64,000 bases of DNA. Origin: Aeromonas veronii bv. veronii (GTDB lineage: Bacteria; Pseudomonadota; Gammaproteobacteria; Enterobacterales; Aeromonadaceae). This document shows, in pieces, positions 28,451 to 37,838 of this stretch. The stretch is from NCBI RefSeq assembly GCF_000820225.1, contig NZ_CDDK01000025.1, forward strand, positions 5,894 to 69,893, in the 5' to 3' direction. The notes under the pieces are model-generated. The model made no database searches, was not told where the DNA came from, and saw nothing but the letters and a program-made list of their open reading frames with translations. Within the stretch, counting starts at the first letter, position 1; each line of letters opens with the position of its first letter. Both the position numbers and the translations under genes were made by a program.

Positions 28451-30037
28451 TCAGTGCTCGCGAGTCTGGCGGAACTCCACGTCCGGGTGACGCTCCTGAG
28501 CCAGGCGCAGGTTGACCATGGTCGGTGCGATATAGGTGAGGTTGTCACCGCCATCGAGGGCCAAGTTGACCTCGTTCTTGCGCTTGAACTCTTCGAACTT
28601 CTTGACGTCGGTCCCTTCCACCCAGCGGGCGGTGGAGACGTTGACCGCCTCGTAGATGGCCTCGACGTTGTACTCGCTCTTGAGGCGCGAAACCACCACG
28701 TCAAACTGCAGCACACCGACCGCACCAACGATGAGATCGTTGCTAATCAGCGGACGGAACACCTGTACCGCGCCCTCTTCGGAGAGCTGGACCAACCCCT
28801 TGAGCAGCTGCTTCTGCTTGAGCGGGTCGCGCAGGCGGATGCGGCGGAACAGTTCCGGCGCAAAGTTCGGGATACCGGTGAACTTGAGATCTTCACCCTG
28901 GGTGAAGGTGTCGCCGATCTGGATGGTACCGTGGTTGTGCAGACCGATGATGTCACCGGCGAAGGCGTCTTCCGCCTGCTCACGGTCACCGGCCATAAAG
29001 GTCACGGCATCGGAGATGTTCACATCCTTGCCGATACGCACATGGCGCATCTTCATGCCCTTGCTGTAAGTACCTGACACGATACGCATAAAAGCGATAC
29101 GGTCACGGTGCTTCGGATCCATGTTTGCCTGGATCTTGAACACGAAGCCGGAGAACTTCTCCTCGGTCGCCACCACTTCGCGACTCTCGGCCTTGCGCGG
29201 CATGGGAGACGGCGCCCAGTCAGTCAGGCCGTCCAGCATGTGGTCAACACCGAAGTTACCGAGCGCGGTACCGAAGAAGACCGGGGTCATCTCGCCAGCG
29301 ATAAAGGCATCGTGATCGAACTCGGGAGAGGCGCCCTGCACCAGCTCCAGCTCGTCGCGCAGCTGCCGGGCCAGATCTTCGCCGACGGCGGCATCCAGAT
29401 CCGGGTTGTTCAGCCCCTTGACCACCCGCTTCTCCTGGATGGTGTGGCCCTGACCGCTCTGATAGAGATAGGTCTCATCCTTGTAGAGGTGATAGACCCC
29501 CTTGAAGGATTTACCGCAGCCGATAGGCCAGGTGATGGGGGCACACATGATCTTCAGCTCGCGCTCCACCTCGTCCATCACTTCCATCGGATCGCGCACT
29601 TCGCGGTCCAGCTTGTTCATGAAGGTGAGGATGGGGGTATCACGCAGGCGGGTCACTTCCATCAGCTTGCGGGTCCGGTCTTCAACACCCTTCGCGGCGT
29701 CAATGACCATCAGGCAGCAGTCGACCGCGGTCAGGGTACGGTAGGTATCTTCGGAGAAGTCCTCGTGACCCGGGGTGTCGAGCAGGTTGACCAGACAATC
29801 GGCATAGGGGAACTGCATCACCGAGGTGGTAATGGAGATACCACGCTGCTTCTCCATCTCCATCCAGTCGGATTTGGCGTGCTGGCCCGAGCCACGGCCC
29901 TTGACGGTACCGGCGCGCTGAATGGCCTGTCCGAACAGCAGGACTTTCTCGGTGATGGTGGTTTTACCCGCATCCGGGTGCGAAATGATCGCAAAAGTGC
30001 GTCTCTTGGAGACTTCACTCAGAAATTCAGCTGACAT
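28451..30037 (-). CDS. prfC: Peptide chain release factor 3
   Basis: RF3 is a translational GTPase that recycles RF1/RF2 from ribosomes after termination and takes part in post-peptidyl-transfer quality control. The 528-residue protein (529 in E. coli) has the P-loop [13 protein letters not shown] near residues 19-31, switch [13 protein letters not shown], switch [18 protein letters not shown] and the NKLD guanine motif [10 protein letters not shown]. The remainder forms the EF-G-like domains II and III. It is monocistronic, with a ~180-base structured leader upstream. Confidence 0.97.
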   Translation of the reverse strand: MSAEFLSEVSKRRTFAIISHPDAGKTTITEKVLLFGQAIQRAGTVKGRGSGQHAKSDWMEMEKQRGISITTSVMQFPYADCLVNLLDTPGHEDFSEDTYRTLTAVDCCLMVIDAAKGVEDRTRKLMEVTRLRDTPILTFMNKLDREVRDPMEVMDEVERELKIMCAPITWPIGCGKSFKGVYHLYKDETYLYQSGQGHTIQEKRVVKGLNNPDLDAAVGEDLARQLRDELELVQGASPEFDHDAFIAGEMTPVFFGTALGNFGVDHMLDGLTDWAPSPMPRKAESREVVATEEKFSGFVFKIQANMDPKHRDRIAFMRIVSGTYSKGMKMRHVRIGKDVNISDAVTFMAGDREQAEDAFAGDIIGLHNHGTIQIGDTFTQGEDLKFTGIPNFAPELFRRIRLRDPLKQKQLLKGLVQLSEEGAVQVFRPLISNDLIVGAVGVLQFDVVVSRLKSEYNVEAIYEAVNVSTARWVEGTDVKKFEEFKRKNEVNLALDGGDNLTYIAPTMVNLRLAQERHPDVEFRQTREH

Positions 30038-30469
30038 AATTCAACGTTCTTCTATTGAGCGGTGGCATCAGCCACCGTGGGAATAAATCCGGAATGCCGC
30101 TCACGGCACATGTATACGCAACGAAAGCCACGCCAGCTGGCGTGTTGCCAACCTGGTGGAGAGAGGGAGGAGGGTTGCGTTACATGGGTCTTCTCGCCTG
30201 AGTCAAAGCAAAATTGCGCGACATTATACCCGCGCGAGTGAAAAATACCCAGCCTGACAAGAGATGATAATTTGGCCGCTCAGCCGTTCCACAGGTTCCA
30301 ACTGAACAGAAAATCAAACACTCCTAATCGGATGGCAGCATCCGGACCACGTGGACTTGGCCCCCTCCCCATGCCAGCAACAACCACCCTTGATAAATTT
30401 TCATACTTGGACTTTCCCTATCCAGCTACAAATATGTAAATCGTATCTACATAATGGAGAGGTCATTAC
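30038..30469. promoter_or_regulatory. prfC leader and upstream DNA (prfC-SDR divergent region)
   Basis: No gene is seen in this 432-base gap. A minus-strand TATAAT at 30228-30223 is the likely prfC -10, giving a ~180-base leader. That leader can fold: CATGTA-CGCAAC (30109-30122) with GTTGCG-TACATG (30174-30186), enclosing the perfect palindrome CACGCCAGCTGGCGTG (30129-30144); a hairpin GGTGGC/GCCACC (30061-30076) lies nearer the gene. Toward the SDR gene, a dyad TATGTA (30433-30438)/TACATA (30448-30453) lies just before the ATG. Confidence 0.5.
30433..30453. promoter_or_regulatory. Candidate operator upstream of the SDR gene
   Basis: TATGTA and TACATA form an inverted repeat with nine bases between, ending 16 bases before the ATG at 30470. 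The placement would block initiation, as expected for a repressor site; no neighbouring regulator gene is obvious. Confidence 0.35.
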
Positions 30470-31192
30470 ATGAAACATTCCACCCTGCACAATCAACAGA
30501 TCGTCATTATCGGTGGTACCTCGGGTCTTGGCCTGGCCACCGCCCAACAAGCGATCGAGCAAGGCGCCAAGGTCATTATCGGCGGTTCCAGCCGTGAGCA
30601 GCTTGCCACTGCGCTGGCTGAACTGGGCCCAAGTGCCAGTGGCCATCAACTGGATATTCTCGACGTCGACTCCGTCAATCACTTTTTCAACCAGCTGGAT
30701 TCGCTGGATCATCTCGTCATTACCGCCGCAGTCATGCGACCAGGCAGCTTTCTCACCTCTGCCATCGAGGATTTGAAAATCAACATGGACAGCCGCTTCT
30801 GGGGAAGTGTTCATGCGATCCGCGCCGCAGCACCCAAACTGTCCGAGCGCGGCTCCATCGTGCTCACGTCCGGGATGGTGACGCGCCGCCCACAACTAGG
30901 TAAAGCACTCCCTGCCGTTGCAGCTGGCGCGGTTGAAACGCTGGCTCACAGTCTGGTGACCGAGCTGACCCCCCGTCGGATCAACGTCATCAACCCGGGC
31001 CCCATGCGCACTCCCATGTTGCTTAAAGCGCTGGGCAATGACCCACAAAAAGTGGCTGCCGTGGCGCAAAGCCTGCCGTTGAAACGCTTGGGTGAGGGAG
31101 AGGATTATGCGCAGGCCGCACTATTCCTGATGAGCAATAACAACATGAATGGTGAGGTACTTCACCTCAATGGCGGAAGCGCCTGGGCATAA
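30470..31192 (+). CDS. Short-chain dehydrogenase/reductase family protein lacking the YxxxK motif
   Basis: A 240-residue classical-size SDR. The cofactor motif IIGGTSGLGLATAQQ (TGxxxGxG type) is at about 12-26, and an NAD(P) stabilising segment reads LDHLVITAAVMRPGS where NNAG is expected. The strand before the active site, GSIVLTSGMVTRR, keeps a serine, and VNVINPGP-like INVINPGPMRTPM is present. However, the catalytic Tyr-x-x-x-Lys is missing: the aligned residues in LPAVAAGAVETL are proline and alanine. It may be a non-catalytic or mechanistically altered SDR. GGAGAGG precedes the ATG. Confidence 0.85.
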   Translation: MKHSTLHNQQIVIIGGTSGLGLATAQQAIEQGAKVIIGGSSREQLATALAELGPSASGHQLDILDVDSVNHFFNQLDSLDHLVITAAVMRPGSFLTSAIEDLKINMDSRFWGSVHAIRAAAPKLSERGSIVLTSGMVTRRPQLGKALPAVAAGAVETLAHSLVTELTPRRINVINPGPMRTPMLLKALGNDPQKVAAVAQSLPLKRLGEGEDYAQAALFLMSNNNMNGEVLHLNGGSAWA

Positions 31193-31210
31193 CGCCCTTC
31201 TGACGGTCTT

Positions 31211-31258
31211 CTGCGCTCGCGCTTGCCAATCTGTCATCGCAGGCAAGAACGAGCGCAG
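31211..31258. repeat. Long dyad downstream of the SDR gene
   Basis: CTGCGCTCG (31211-31219) pairs with CGAGCGCAG (31250-31258), and the inner CTTGCC (31222-31227) with GGCAAG (31242-31247), around a 14-base tip. It lacks a U-tract on either strand. It lies between two convergent genes and may act as a Rho-type or bidirectional transcription barrier. Confidence 0.5.
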
Positions 31259-31333
31259 GGGACGAGCATCATCGCCGTATCAGTGTGCTCCCCAATGGCG
31301 ATGACATCCTGCTGAGTGACAATACCCAGCCCG

Positions 31334-33181
31334 TCACTCGTCTGTTTCCACCCGGTTGCGCCCCGCCTCTTTCGCACGATACAGCGCATTGTCTGCACGC
31401 TGGATCAAGGCCGCCAGATCCTGATCATCGTCTCGCAGAGAGGCACACCCGATACTGATGGTTACCGGGTACGACATGCCGGGCAGCGCCCGGTTGGCGA
31501 CCGTGTGGCGGATCCGCTCAGCCACCCGGCACGCCTCTTCAAGGCTGGTATCCGGCAGCAGGATCAAGAACTCCTCTCCGCCGGTACGCCCCAACTGATC
31601 CTGGTGTCGCAGCTGTCGATCTGCCGCCCGAGAGACCCATTGCAGTACCCTGTCTCCCTGGTGATGGCCCAGGGTATCGTTGATCCGCTTGAAGTGATCG
31701 ATATCGAACACCAGCAGACAAAATGGCGTGCCCTGCCTGCGAGCCAGCGCCAGCATATCGCTGCCCTGTCGCAGCACCCGACGGCGGTTGTTGATGCCGG
31801 TCAGCTCATCGGTAAAGGCCAGACGACGCATCCGACGGTTGCGATCAAGCAGCCACCCCATCGTCAGCAGCGCCAGTACCCCGCAGAGCACCATCACCAC
31901 CAGCAGCCAGAAACGACGCTCCTTGACCTGCTCCAGCTCCTGCTGCTGCAACTGTTGCTCGACTCGCAGTCGCTCGTTCTCCCCCTCCTGACGGGCCAGC
32001 TCGAACTCGCCGCGAACCCAGGCCGTGCTCTGTTCCCGTAACAGCTGATCGAGCCGCTGCTCCTGCACCAGATGCTCCCGCAATGCGGCCAGTGCCGCCG
32101 GATAATCGCCTTGCAACTCGAGCGCCCGACTGCGTACCCAGTAGAGCTCGAGCAAAAAGCGTACGTGCCCTTCCACCTTCAAAATCGGCTCAATCTTCTC
32201 AAGCGCACGCAAGGCTGGCGCCGGTTTCTGCTCTTCGACTCTCAACCTCGCCCGCACCAGCTCGAGATGCGCATGGAGGATGGGGTCAACGTCGGGAGAG
32301 AGCACCTTCGCCGCTTGTGCCAGCAAGCGTCCGGCATCAGCGGGGCGATCCAGCCCGAGCAGAGCCTCGGCCTGCATCACCATGCGTTCGGCATGCTCAA
32401 TCAGATATTGAGGCTGATTATAAAAGGCCGCACTGCGTTCAAGCTCGCCCAGCGCATCCTGATAACGCCCGGTCTGCAGATAGACCATCGCCAGTTGATC
32501 ACTGAGCCTTGCCGAGCCAAACCCGTCGTGACTTCTGGCAAAATGCTCGCTCAGCCGGTTGAGGGTGGCGAGCGCTTCGGCATAGAGGCCCATACGACGA
32601 AATGTGGCTGCAATCTCGAGCTGCGCCTGGTGATACCAGGTGGGCAACCCCAGCTGCTCGTAGATATTGTGCGCCTTGGTGAGATCCATCAGCCCCTGGC
32701 CTGAGACCCCCTGAAAAGACAGCATGGCCCCCCGGCGGGCCAGCGCCAGCGCCTCCAGCTTCGGCAAGGCGGCCTCTCTTGCCAGCCGCAGCCCCTCATC
32801 GTAATCGTGACGAGCCTTCGCTACCTCGCCGAGCAGCTGATTGAACCAGCCGCGGCAAATCGTCAGCTCCGCCACGGCGGCGTCATCACCCTGCTCGCGC
32901 GCAATGGCCAGCATCCGCTCCGCATTGGCGATGGCGGTACGGGACTCCTGCATGTCATCGGCCGATTGAGCCCAGCAAGCCAGACGACTGATCCGCATCT
33001 GCTGCGACGGCGGATAGGCGTTGCCGTCCCGCTGCAAACGGGCAACGCGTTCCCGCAACAACTCGATCGGCTGGTAGACCCGCTCCATCCCTCCCAGTTC
33101 ATTTTCCAACTGCTCGGGGGACAAGGGTTTGGCTGCCAGCCCGAACGCCGCCAGCAACAGCAGCAAGGCAAGTCGGCTCAT
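31334..33181 (-). CDS. Diguanylate cyclase with periplasmic TPR-like sensor region
   Basis: A 615-residue membrane protein. It has a signal sequence (MSRLALLLLLAAFGLAAKPL), then about 350 residues of helical TPR-like repeats (for example EAALPKLEALALARRGAMLS and RMGLYAEALATLNRLSEHFA), a coiled coil, one transmembrane helix (FWLLVVMVLCGVLALLTMGW near 415-435) and a C-terminal GGDEF domain. The active-site motif is GGEEF (in GRTGGEEFLILLP), preceded by LVFDIDHFKRINDTLGHHQGD, so it should make c-di-GMP. ATG 33181 has GGAG seven bases upstream. The periplasmic ligand is unknown. Confidence 0.92.
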   Translation of the reverse strand: MSRLALLLLLAAFGLAAKPLSPEQLENELGGMERVYQPIELLRERVARLQRDGNAYPPSQQMRISRLACWAQSADDMQESRTAIANAERMLAIAREQGDDAAVAELTICRGWFNQLLGEVAKARHDYDEGLRLAREAALPKLEALALARRGAMLSFQGVSGQGLMDLTKAHNIYEQLGLPTWYHQAQLEIAATFRRMGLYAEALATLNRLSEHFARSHDGFGSARLSDQLAMVYLQTGRYQDALGELERSAAFYNQPQYLIEHAERMVMQAEALLGLDRPADAGRLLAQAAKVLSPDVDPILHAHLELVRARLRVEEQKPAPALRALEKIEPILKVEGHVRFLLELYWVRSRALELQGDYPAALAALREHLVQEQRLDQLLREQSTAWVRGEFELARQEGENERLRVEQQLQQQELEQVKERRFWLLVVMVLCGVLALLTMGWLLDRNRRMRRLAFTDELTGINNRRRVLRQGSDMLALARRQGTPFCLLVFDIDHFKRINDTLGHHQGDRVLQWVSRAADRQLRHQDQLGRTGGEEFLILLPDTSLEEACRVAERIRHTVANRALPGMSYPVTISIGCASLRDDDQDLAALIQRADNALYRAKEAGRNRVETDE

Positions 33182-33383
33182 ACACACTCCGGATCAATGG
33201 GAAAGATCATCGGGCAAGCCGATGCCGGAAAATCACCATCTTTCCCCTGTAACAATGGTTGTAAAGGCTATCACCCGGACAGAGAGCCCGAATGGCAGGC
33301 TAGTCATATTTTACTGCGATATCATCGCGTTGGAATGAAAGCGGGGACGCACAGCGAAAAAGAGGGGCGGGATAACAACTCAA

Positions 33384-33399
33384 GAGGGGTTGCCCCCTC
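33384..33399 (-). terminator. Weak terminator-like hairpin after viaA
   Basis: GAGGGG (33384-33389) pairs with CCCCTC (33394-33399). On the minus strand it is followed by TTGAGTTGTT; it starts eight bases after the viaA stop. Confidence 0.45.
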
Positions 33400-33406
33400 C
33401 CGGTCA

Positions 33407-34861
33407 CTAGTGATGCTGCCAGCGCCGCAGCAGCCGGCCGCGCAGGCCGCAATCGAGCAGCCAGCTGTTGTCAAATACCCGCAGCAGCGCCTGCTTGGCG
33501 TGGCGGGACATGGCAACAGCGTGAAAACGGGTCTGGCGCTGGCGATAGCGGTTCATCTGATCGAGCAGGAGATGAGGCAGGCTTTGGGCGATAAAGTCGG
33601 AGATGACCAGCACATCCGCCTTGGCAAAGGCGGGATCATCGAGCTTGGCCAGCGCTTTTTCCAGGCAGGGCACCAGATCGGTACCGCCGTGAAAACTCAT
33701 GGAGAGGAAGCGCTCCGCCTTGTCCAGTCCGGTATCGGCGGTGATCTCAAGGGTCGCCACCTCGGTAGAGAAGAGCATCAGGTAGCAACCGCGCTTCTCA
33801 TCCATCGCCACCTTGAGCAGCGCCAGAAACAGTGCCTTGGCACACTCCTCGGGATAACCCCCCATGGAGCCCGAAGTATCGACGCAGACGATGAAGGGGC
33901 CTCGCTGCTGCAACTGCTGCCCCCCCTGCTCCGGAGTGCGCAGCATGATGCGCTGGCGCGGCAAGGTGCCGCGCGACTGGTAACTGAGCAGACGCCGCTC
34001 CAGATAGCGGCGATAGAACTCCAGCTCCAGCTCCGGCAGCCCCAGCATCACCGCCTCGCTTGGCAGCAGCCGCATCAGATCGCTCGCCTGATGAATGCCC
34101 ACCAGATCGTCCGGCACATCGTCGCTGGGTGCTGGCTCCAGCTCCAGCACCTGAACCGGCGGCACAGGTTGCTCCTGCGCCCGCCGATCCCGCTCGCTAC
34201 GCCCGAGCAGACCGGCAATCTCCGCCAGCAAGGGCTCGCGCTGCAACATGCGGGCATACTGCTTGACCAGCACCAGACTGCGCTTGTGCCAGTGTCCCTG
34301 CGCCAGATCCCAAAGACCACCAGCGGAGATCTGGTTGGGGTCGAGGGCATCGGCCAGGGTGCGGCTCGCCAGCAGCTGATCTTCAATCTCCTGACGCTGC
34401 TTCTCCCGCTCCGCTTCGGCGATCTGCTGCTGCAGTTGCAGCAGGCTCCCCACCAGACTGGCGCGCCACTTGTCGATAAAGAGCTGGCGCAGCCCCTCGG
34501 TGGGGTGAGCAGTCAGCTGACGCACCAAGGATCTGGCCTCACCGGCGAAGGGGCTGTACTGCTCCAGCGACTCCAGCAAGCCGGGCAGGCGACCAATCAG
34601 CTCGGTCATCGGCAGTTGCCGGTGCGCCTGATAGAGCAGGTACTCCTGCTCCAGCGCCACCGGCACCGGCTTGTGACGGATCTCCTCACCAAGCTGCTCG
34701 CCCCAACTCTGCAGGCGCTTTTTCAGCAGCTTGCCCTGTAGCGGGGAGCGTTTGATAAATTCGGAAATCTTGGGTGAGGCCGCCAACAGGAGCGCCACCT
34801 CACCCGCAAGCTCCCCTTCGCCAATCAGGAGCCCCAGATCCAGCATGCCGATCTCAAGCAT
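33407..34861 (-). CDS. viaA: ATPase-stimulating VWA-domain protein ViaA
   Basis: ViaA is the von Willebrand factor A partner of the MoxR AAA+ ATPase RavA. The pair interacts with respiratory complexes such as fumarate reductase and influences aminoglycoside sensitivity. The 484 residues match E. coli ViaA (483). The C-terminal VWA domain has the MIDAS motif FIVCVDTSGSMGGYPEECAKA, then SFHGGTDLVPCLE and DVLVISDFIAQSLP; it ends in GLRGRLLRRWQ. It follows ravA by nine bases. Confidence 0.94.
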   Translation of the reverse strand: MLEIGMLDLGLLIGEGELAGEVALLLAASPKISEFIKRSPLQGKLLKKRLQSWGEQLGEEIRHKPVPVALEQEYLLYQAHRQLPMTELIGRLPGLLESLEQYSPFAGEARSLVRQLTAHPTEGLRQLFIDKWRASLVGSLLQLQQQIAEAEREKQRQEIEDQLLASRTLADALDPNQISAGGLWDLAQGHWHKRSLVLVKQYARMLQREPLLAEIAGLLGRSERDRRAQEQPVPPVQVLELEPAPSDDVPDDLVGIHQASDLMRLLPSEAVMLGLPELELEFYRRYLERRLLSYQSRGTLPRQRIMLRTPEQGGQQLQQRGPFIVCVDTSGSMGGYPEECAKALFLALLKVAMDEKRGCYLMLFSTEVATLEITADTGLDKAERFLSMSFHGGTDLVPCLEKALAKLDDPAFAKADVLVISDFIAQSLPHLLLDQMNRYRQRQTRFHAVAMSRHAKQALLRVFDNSWLLDCGLRGRLLRRWQHH

Positions 34862-34870
34862 GAGCGCTCC

Positions 34871-36484
34871 TTACTCGTCCAGCCTTGGCAACCGCTCGCG
34901 CCACTGGGTCAGCTCGCTGCGCAGCAGTTCGAGATCCCGGTTCAGCACGAAGAAGCTGTCTTCCACCTGCTGCAACCAGCGTGAGTCGATAAAGAGGTGT
35001 TGTTGATGACGCTCGAACAGGCTGCGCTGCTGCTTGAGTATCTGCATCACCTTGCCGACCTGAACCAGCTGCTCGTCGAGCGACTGCAACCAGGGCGCCA
35101 GCACCACCTCGGGGATGGCGTTGCGCTCCATCAGCACCAACGGGATCTGCTGGCGCTGGATATCGAGCACCTGCAGCCGCAGCTCATCGTCCAGCACCAG
35201 CTCGTAATGGCCCTCTTTCGGGTTGCCGAACTCATAACCCACCAGCGCCTCGCCGGTCGGATGCCAATGGGAGAGCAGGGTGCGATCGAACACCAGGGTG
35301 CGGGTGAGGCGCTCGGGATCGCTGCCATCCAGCGGCGCCGGGGTGAGCAGATGGAAGTGCACCTGCTTGCCAAAGGGTCTGGCATTGGCAAGCGGGATCT
35401 CGATACCACGGGCCCGCCGGCCAAACCACTGCTTGCGCTGGCGGGCCTTTGTGCAAAGGCGCTGAGCCACGCTCTGTTTGAGCTGTTTGAACTGATCCCG
35501 CAACGCCAGCAGCTGACGGGTCATCGCCAGTTGCTGATAGCCGTAAAGGCGGGAAAACTCGGTCATCATCTCCAGCAGGGCGGTGCGGGACTCCTCGTCA
35601 TGCCAGAGACAATCCTTGAACAGCAGCAGATCTACCGGTGCGACCTCGTCACGGCCATTGAAGAAGGCGCTCGCCTTGATAAGCCGTACTGCCTTCTTCC
35701 AGCGGCGATCCGACACATAACAGCGATGGGCCAGCTGGCTGTCGAGCTGCTGGCGCAGCTGATAGATGAGCTCGAAACAGGCATCGGGCAGGCGCACCTG
35801 TTCAATCTGGCCCTGCCACTGCTCGTACTCATCCCCCCGGATCTGCAGGGATTCCGGCAAGTTCTGGTGGGCGTGGCCATCGCTGGCCAGCATGGATTGA
35901 AAGTTGGCTTTCTCCTGCACCCGGTCCATCCAGATCCGCACCAGCATCCGGTCGTAGAGCGCTTCCAGCCCGCTGTCCGGCGCCGGCAGCTCGTTGGAAG
36001 CAGTCACCAGCAAGCGCATCGGGATGGGGTGCTGGCTGTCTCCGTTGCGAAACTGCCGCTCGTTGATGGCGGTGAGCAGGGTGTTGAGGATGGCAGGGCC
36101 CGCCTTCCAGATCTCGTCGAGGAACACCACTTCGGACTCCGGCAGATAACCTGTGGTGAGGCGCAGGTATTTGCCATCCTCTTTCAGCGCCTGAATGGAG
36201 AGGGGGCCAAACACCTCCTCCGGCGTACTGAAACGGGTCATCAGGTATTCAAAGTGGCGGGCGTCGTGAAAGGCCAGCTTGAGGCGGCGGGCAATCAGGC
36301 TCTTGGCGATACCGGGTGGCCCCAGCAAGAAGACACTCTCACCACTGAGGGCAGCCAGCAGACCGAGGCGCAGGGCATCCTGCCGTTCGTAGAGTCCCTC
36401 ACCGAGGGCGGCCAGCAGCCGGGGCAAGCGCTCCTGGATGGGAATAAGACGCGCAGGATTCTGGGCTTGAGCTAAAGACGACAT
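34871..36484 (-). CDS. ravA: MoxR-family AAA+ ATPase RavA
   Basis: RavA is a hexameric MoxR AAA+ ATPase that works with ViaA and, in E. coli, binds the inducible lysine decarboxylase LdcI. The 537-residue product has Walker A GPPGIAKS at 55-62, Walker B SEVVFLDEIWKAG at about 117-129, sensor-1 LLVTASNELP and the arginine-finger region GLEALYDRMLVRIW. A triple-helical and LARA-like C-terminal part follows. It is divergent from holD. Confidence 0.94.
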   Translation of the reverse strand: MSSLAQAQNPARLIPIQERLPRLLAALGEGLYERQDALRLGLLAALSGESVFLLGPPGIAKSLIARRLKLAFHDARHFEYLMTRFSTPEEVFGPLSIQALKEDGKYLRLTTGYLPESEVVFLDEIWKAGPAILNTLLTAINERQFRNGDSQHPIPMRLLVTASNELPAPDSGLEALYDRMLVRIWMDRVQEKANFQSMLASDGHAHQNLPESLQIRGDEYEQWQGQIEQVRLPDACFELIYQLRQQLDSQLAHRCYVSDRRWKKAVRLIKASAFFNGRDEVAPVDLLLFKDCLWHDEESRTALLEMMTEFSRLYGYQQLAMTRQLLALRDQFKQLKQSVAQRLCTKARQRKQWFGRRARGIEIPLANARPFGKQVHFHLLTPAPLDGSDPERLTRTLVFDRTLLSHWHPTGEALVGYEFGNPKEGHYELVLDDELRLQVLDIQRQQIPLVLMERNAIPEVVLAPWLQSLDEQLVQVGKVMQILKQQRSLFERHQQHLFIDSRWLQQVEDSFFVLNRDLELLRSELTQWRERLPRLDE

Positions 36485-36798
36485 AGAGAGTGTTCCGAAG
36501 CTGGAATGATGTTAGCCCCAAGGCGCGATATCCATTTGCTCGACCTTGGGTTTTGTCTTGTTATGATGTTTATTCTGGTATCGCTTGCCGCACAATACCC
36601 GCCTCTGGCAGGAAAAAACGCAAAGGCAGTGCGATACCGTATCGGCAGCGTGCTGCGCCCATGCATGGCAAGTGTCGTGATGAGCACCATGCCCGCATGC
36701 GCCAGATGATGCGTTGCAAAGGGTGCAGCAAAAGCGGTTCGAGTGTACCCTGCGCAACACAATTTTCCCCAATGCAGATCAAGAGTGAGTCGCCTCAA
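36485..36798. other. ravA-holD divergent intergenic region
   Basis: This 314-base gap has no convincing gene; short hydrophobic readings on both strands lack ribosome-binding sites and similarity. It should carry the promoters of ravA and holD. A GTGAG in 36784-36788 may be the holD ribosome-binding site. No clear hairpin or operator was recognised. Confidence 0.4.
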
Positions 36799-37233
36799 AT
36801 GCAAGATCCCGTTCGTCAGAGCATGTTGGCCCGCATGGGCATTCAAAGCTGGCAACTGCGTCGTCCGGCATTGCTGGGCGCAGCTCCCGCTCCCGAGCTT
36901 GCGCAAGATGCCGTGCAGCCCGACCAGACAGCACCGGCCACCAGCGCTCCGCTACCCAGCGGCAAACTCTGGCTGCTGGCGCCTCAGCTGCCTGCCACCA
37001 CGCTGCTGGCGGATATCTGCCAGTTGCTCGGCATGACCCCCGACGAGGTCTCACTGCTCAGCGAGCTGCCGCCTGCCGATCTGCAAACGGCGGGCGCCTC
37101 CCCTCTGCTCTGGCTGACGGAGGCCAACCCCGCGCGGCCAAATGCGCTGATCTGCCCGCTCACCCCCAGCGCCGCGCAAAAGCGCGCCCTGTGGCAACAG
37201 CTGCGCCAACACCTTGCGGCCAGCGCAGCGTGA
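36799..37233 (+). CDS. holD: DNA polymerase III psi subunit
   Basis: HolD (psi) links the clamp loader to chi, and through chi to SSB, stabilising the replisome. The 144-residue product begins MQDPVRQSMLARMGIQSWQLRRP, where the LGIxxWxLRRP pattern is the psi signature; the proline/alanine-rich middle is a lineage insertion. The C-terminus (AQKRALWQQLRQHL) matches E. coli HolD (ARAALWQQICTY). An in-frame ATG at 36772 would add nine residues but lacks a ribosome-binding site. rimI lies 118 bases downstream, as in E. coli. Confidence 0.88.
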   Translation: MQDPVRQSMLARMGIQSWQLRRPALLGAAPAPELAQDAVQPDQTAPATSAPLPSGKLWLLAPQLPATTLLADICQLLGMTPDEVSLLSELPPADLQTAGASPLLWLTEANPARPNALICPLTPSAAQKRALWQQLRQHLAASAA

Positions 37234-37351
37234 TCCTGCATCATGCCGCCAAGACCCACTGTGATGCTGCTCTTTTTACCTGATTTTACAAATGCCGCCT
37301 CTGCAACCTCTGCTAACCACAGTGCCCAACATCTTGCCATCCGGAGCCCCC

Positions 37352-37801
37352 ATGCCTGAGTTTCGTCCCCTGCTCGAGAGCGATTTCGACCTTGTCTACC
37401 CCATCGAGCAAGCCGCTCACAAGGAGCCGTGGAGTGAGGCCAACCTGCTCTCCTGCTTCGGCCCTCGCTATCTCAACGGCTTGATGCTGGTCGATGGTTC
37501 CCCGGCGGGCTTCTATATCTCGGATCTGGTGGCCGGTGACAGCTCGCTGATGAATATCTGTGTGCATCCGGCGTTTCAGGGCAAGGGGTTGGGACGGGCG
37601 CTGTTGCAGGCCTATCTGGCGCGCAGCAAGCAAGCCGGGGCAGAGGCCTGGTTTCTCGAGGTGCGGGCCGGTAACCAGACCGCCATCAACCTCTACGAGA
37701 GCGCCGGTTTTGCCGAATATTGCCGCCGCGCCGACTACTACGGCACCGGCAATGACAGGGAAGATGCGGTGTTGATGTCGCGACTGTTCGATTTCGGCTG
37801 A
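37352..37801 (+). CDS. rimI: Ribosomal protein S18-alanine N-acetyltransferase RimI
   Basis: RimI acetylates the N-terminal alanine of S18. The 149-residue GNAT protein contains YPIEQAAHKEPWSEANLLS (the family PW segment), NICVHPAFQGKGLGRALLQAYL (acetyl-CoA loop QGKGLGRA) and FLEVRAGNQTAINLYESAGF, all matching E. coli RimI. ATG 37352 follows GGAG by ten bases and is preferred to the in-frame codon at 37292. The substrate gene rpsR is also in this window (49956-50186). Confidence 0.94.
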   Translation: MPEFRPLLESDFDLVYPIEQAAHKEPWSEANLLSCFGPRYLNGLMLVDGSPAGFYISDLVAGDSSLMNICVHPAFQGKGLGRALLQAYLARSKQAGAEAWFLEVRAGNQTAINLYESAGFAEYCRRADYYGTGNDREDAVLMSRLFDFG

Positions 37802-37838
37802 TCCAGCCTGTTCGTCGCGCCCAAGCCTTTTGTCCCCC

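Noticed and set aside
36506-36709. Small hydrophobic reading (67 codons) between ravA and holD
   Set aside because: One hydrophobic segment but no ribosome-binding site and no similarity; it overlaps the ravA promoter region.
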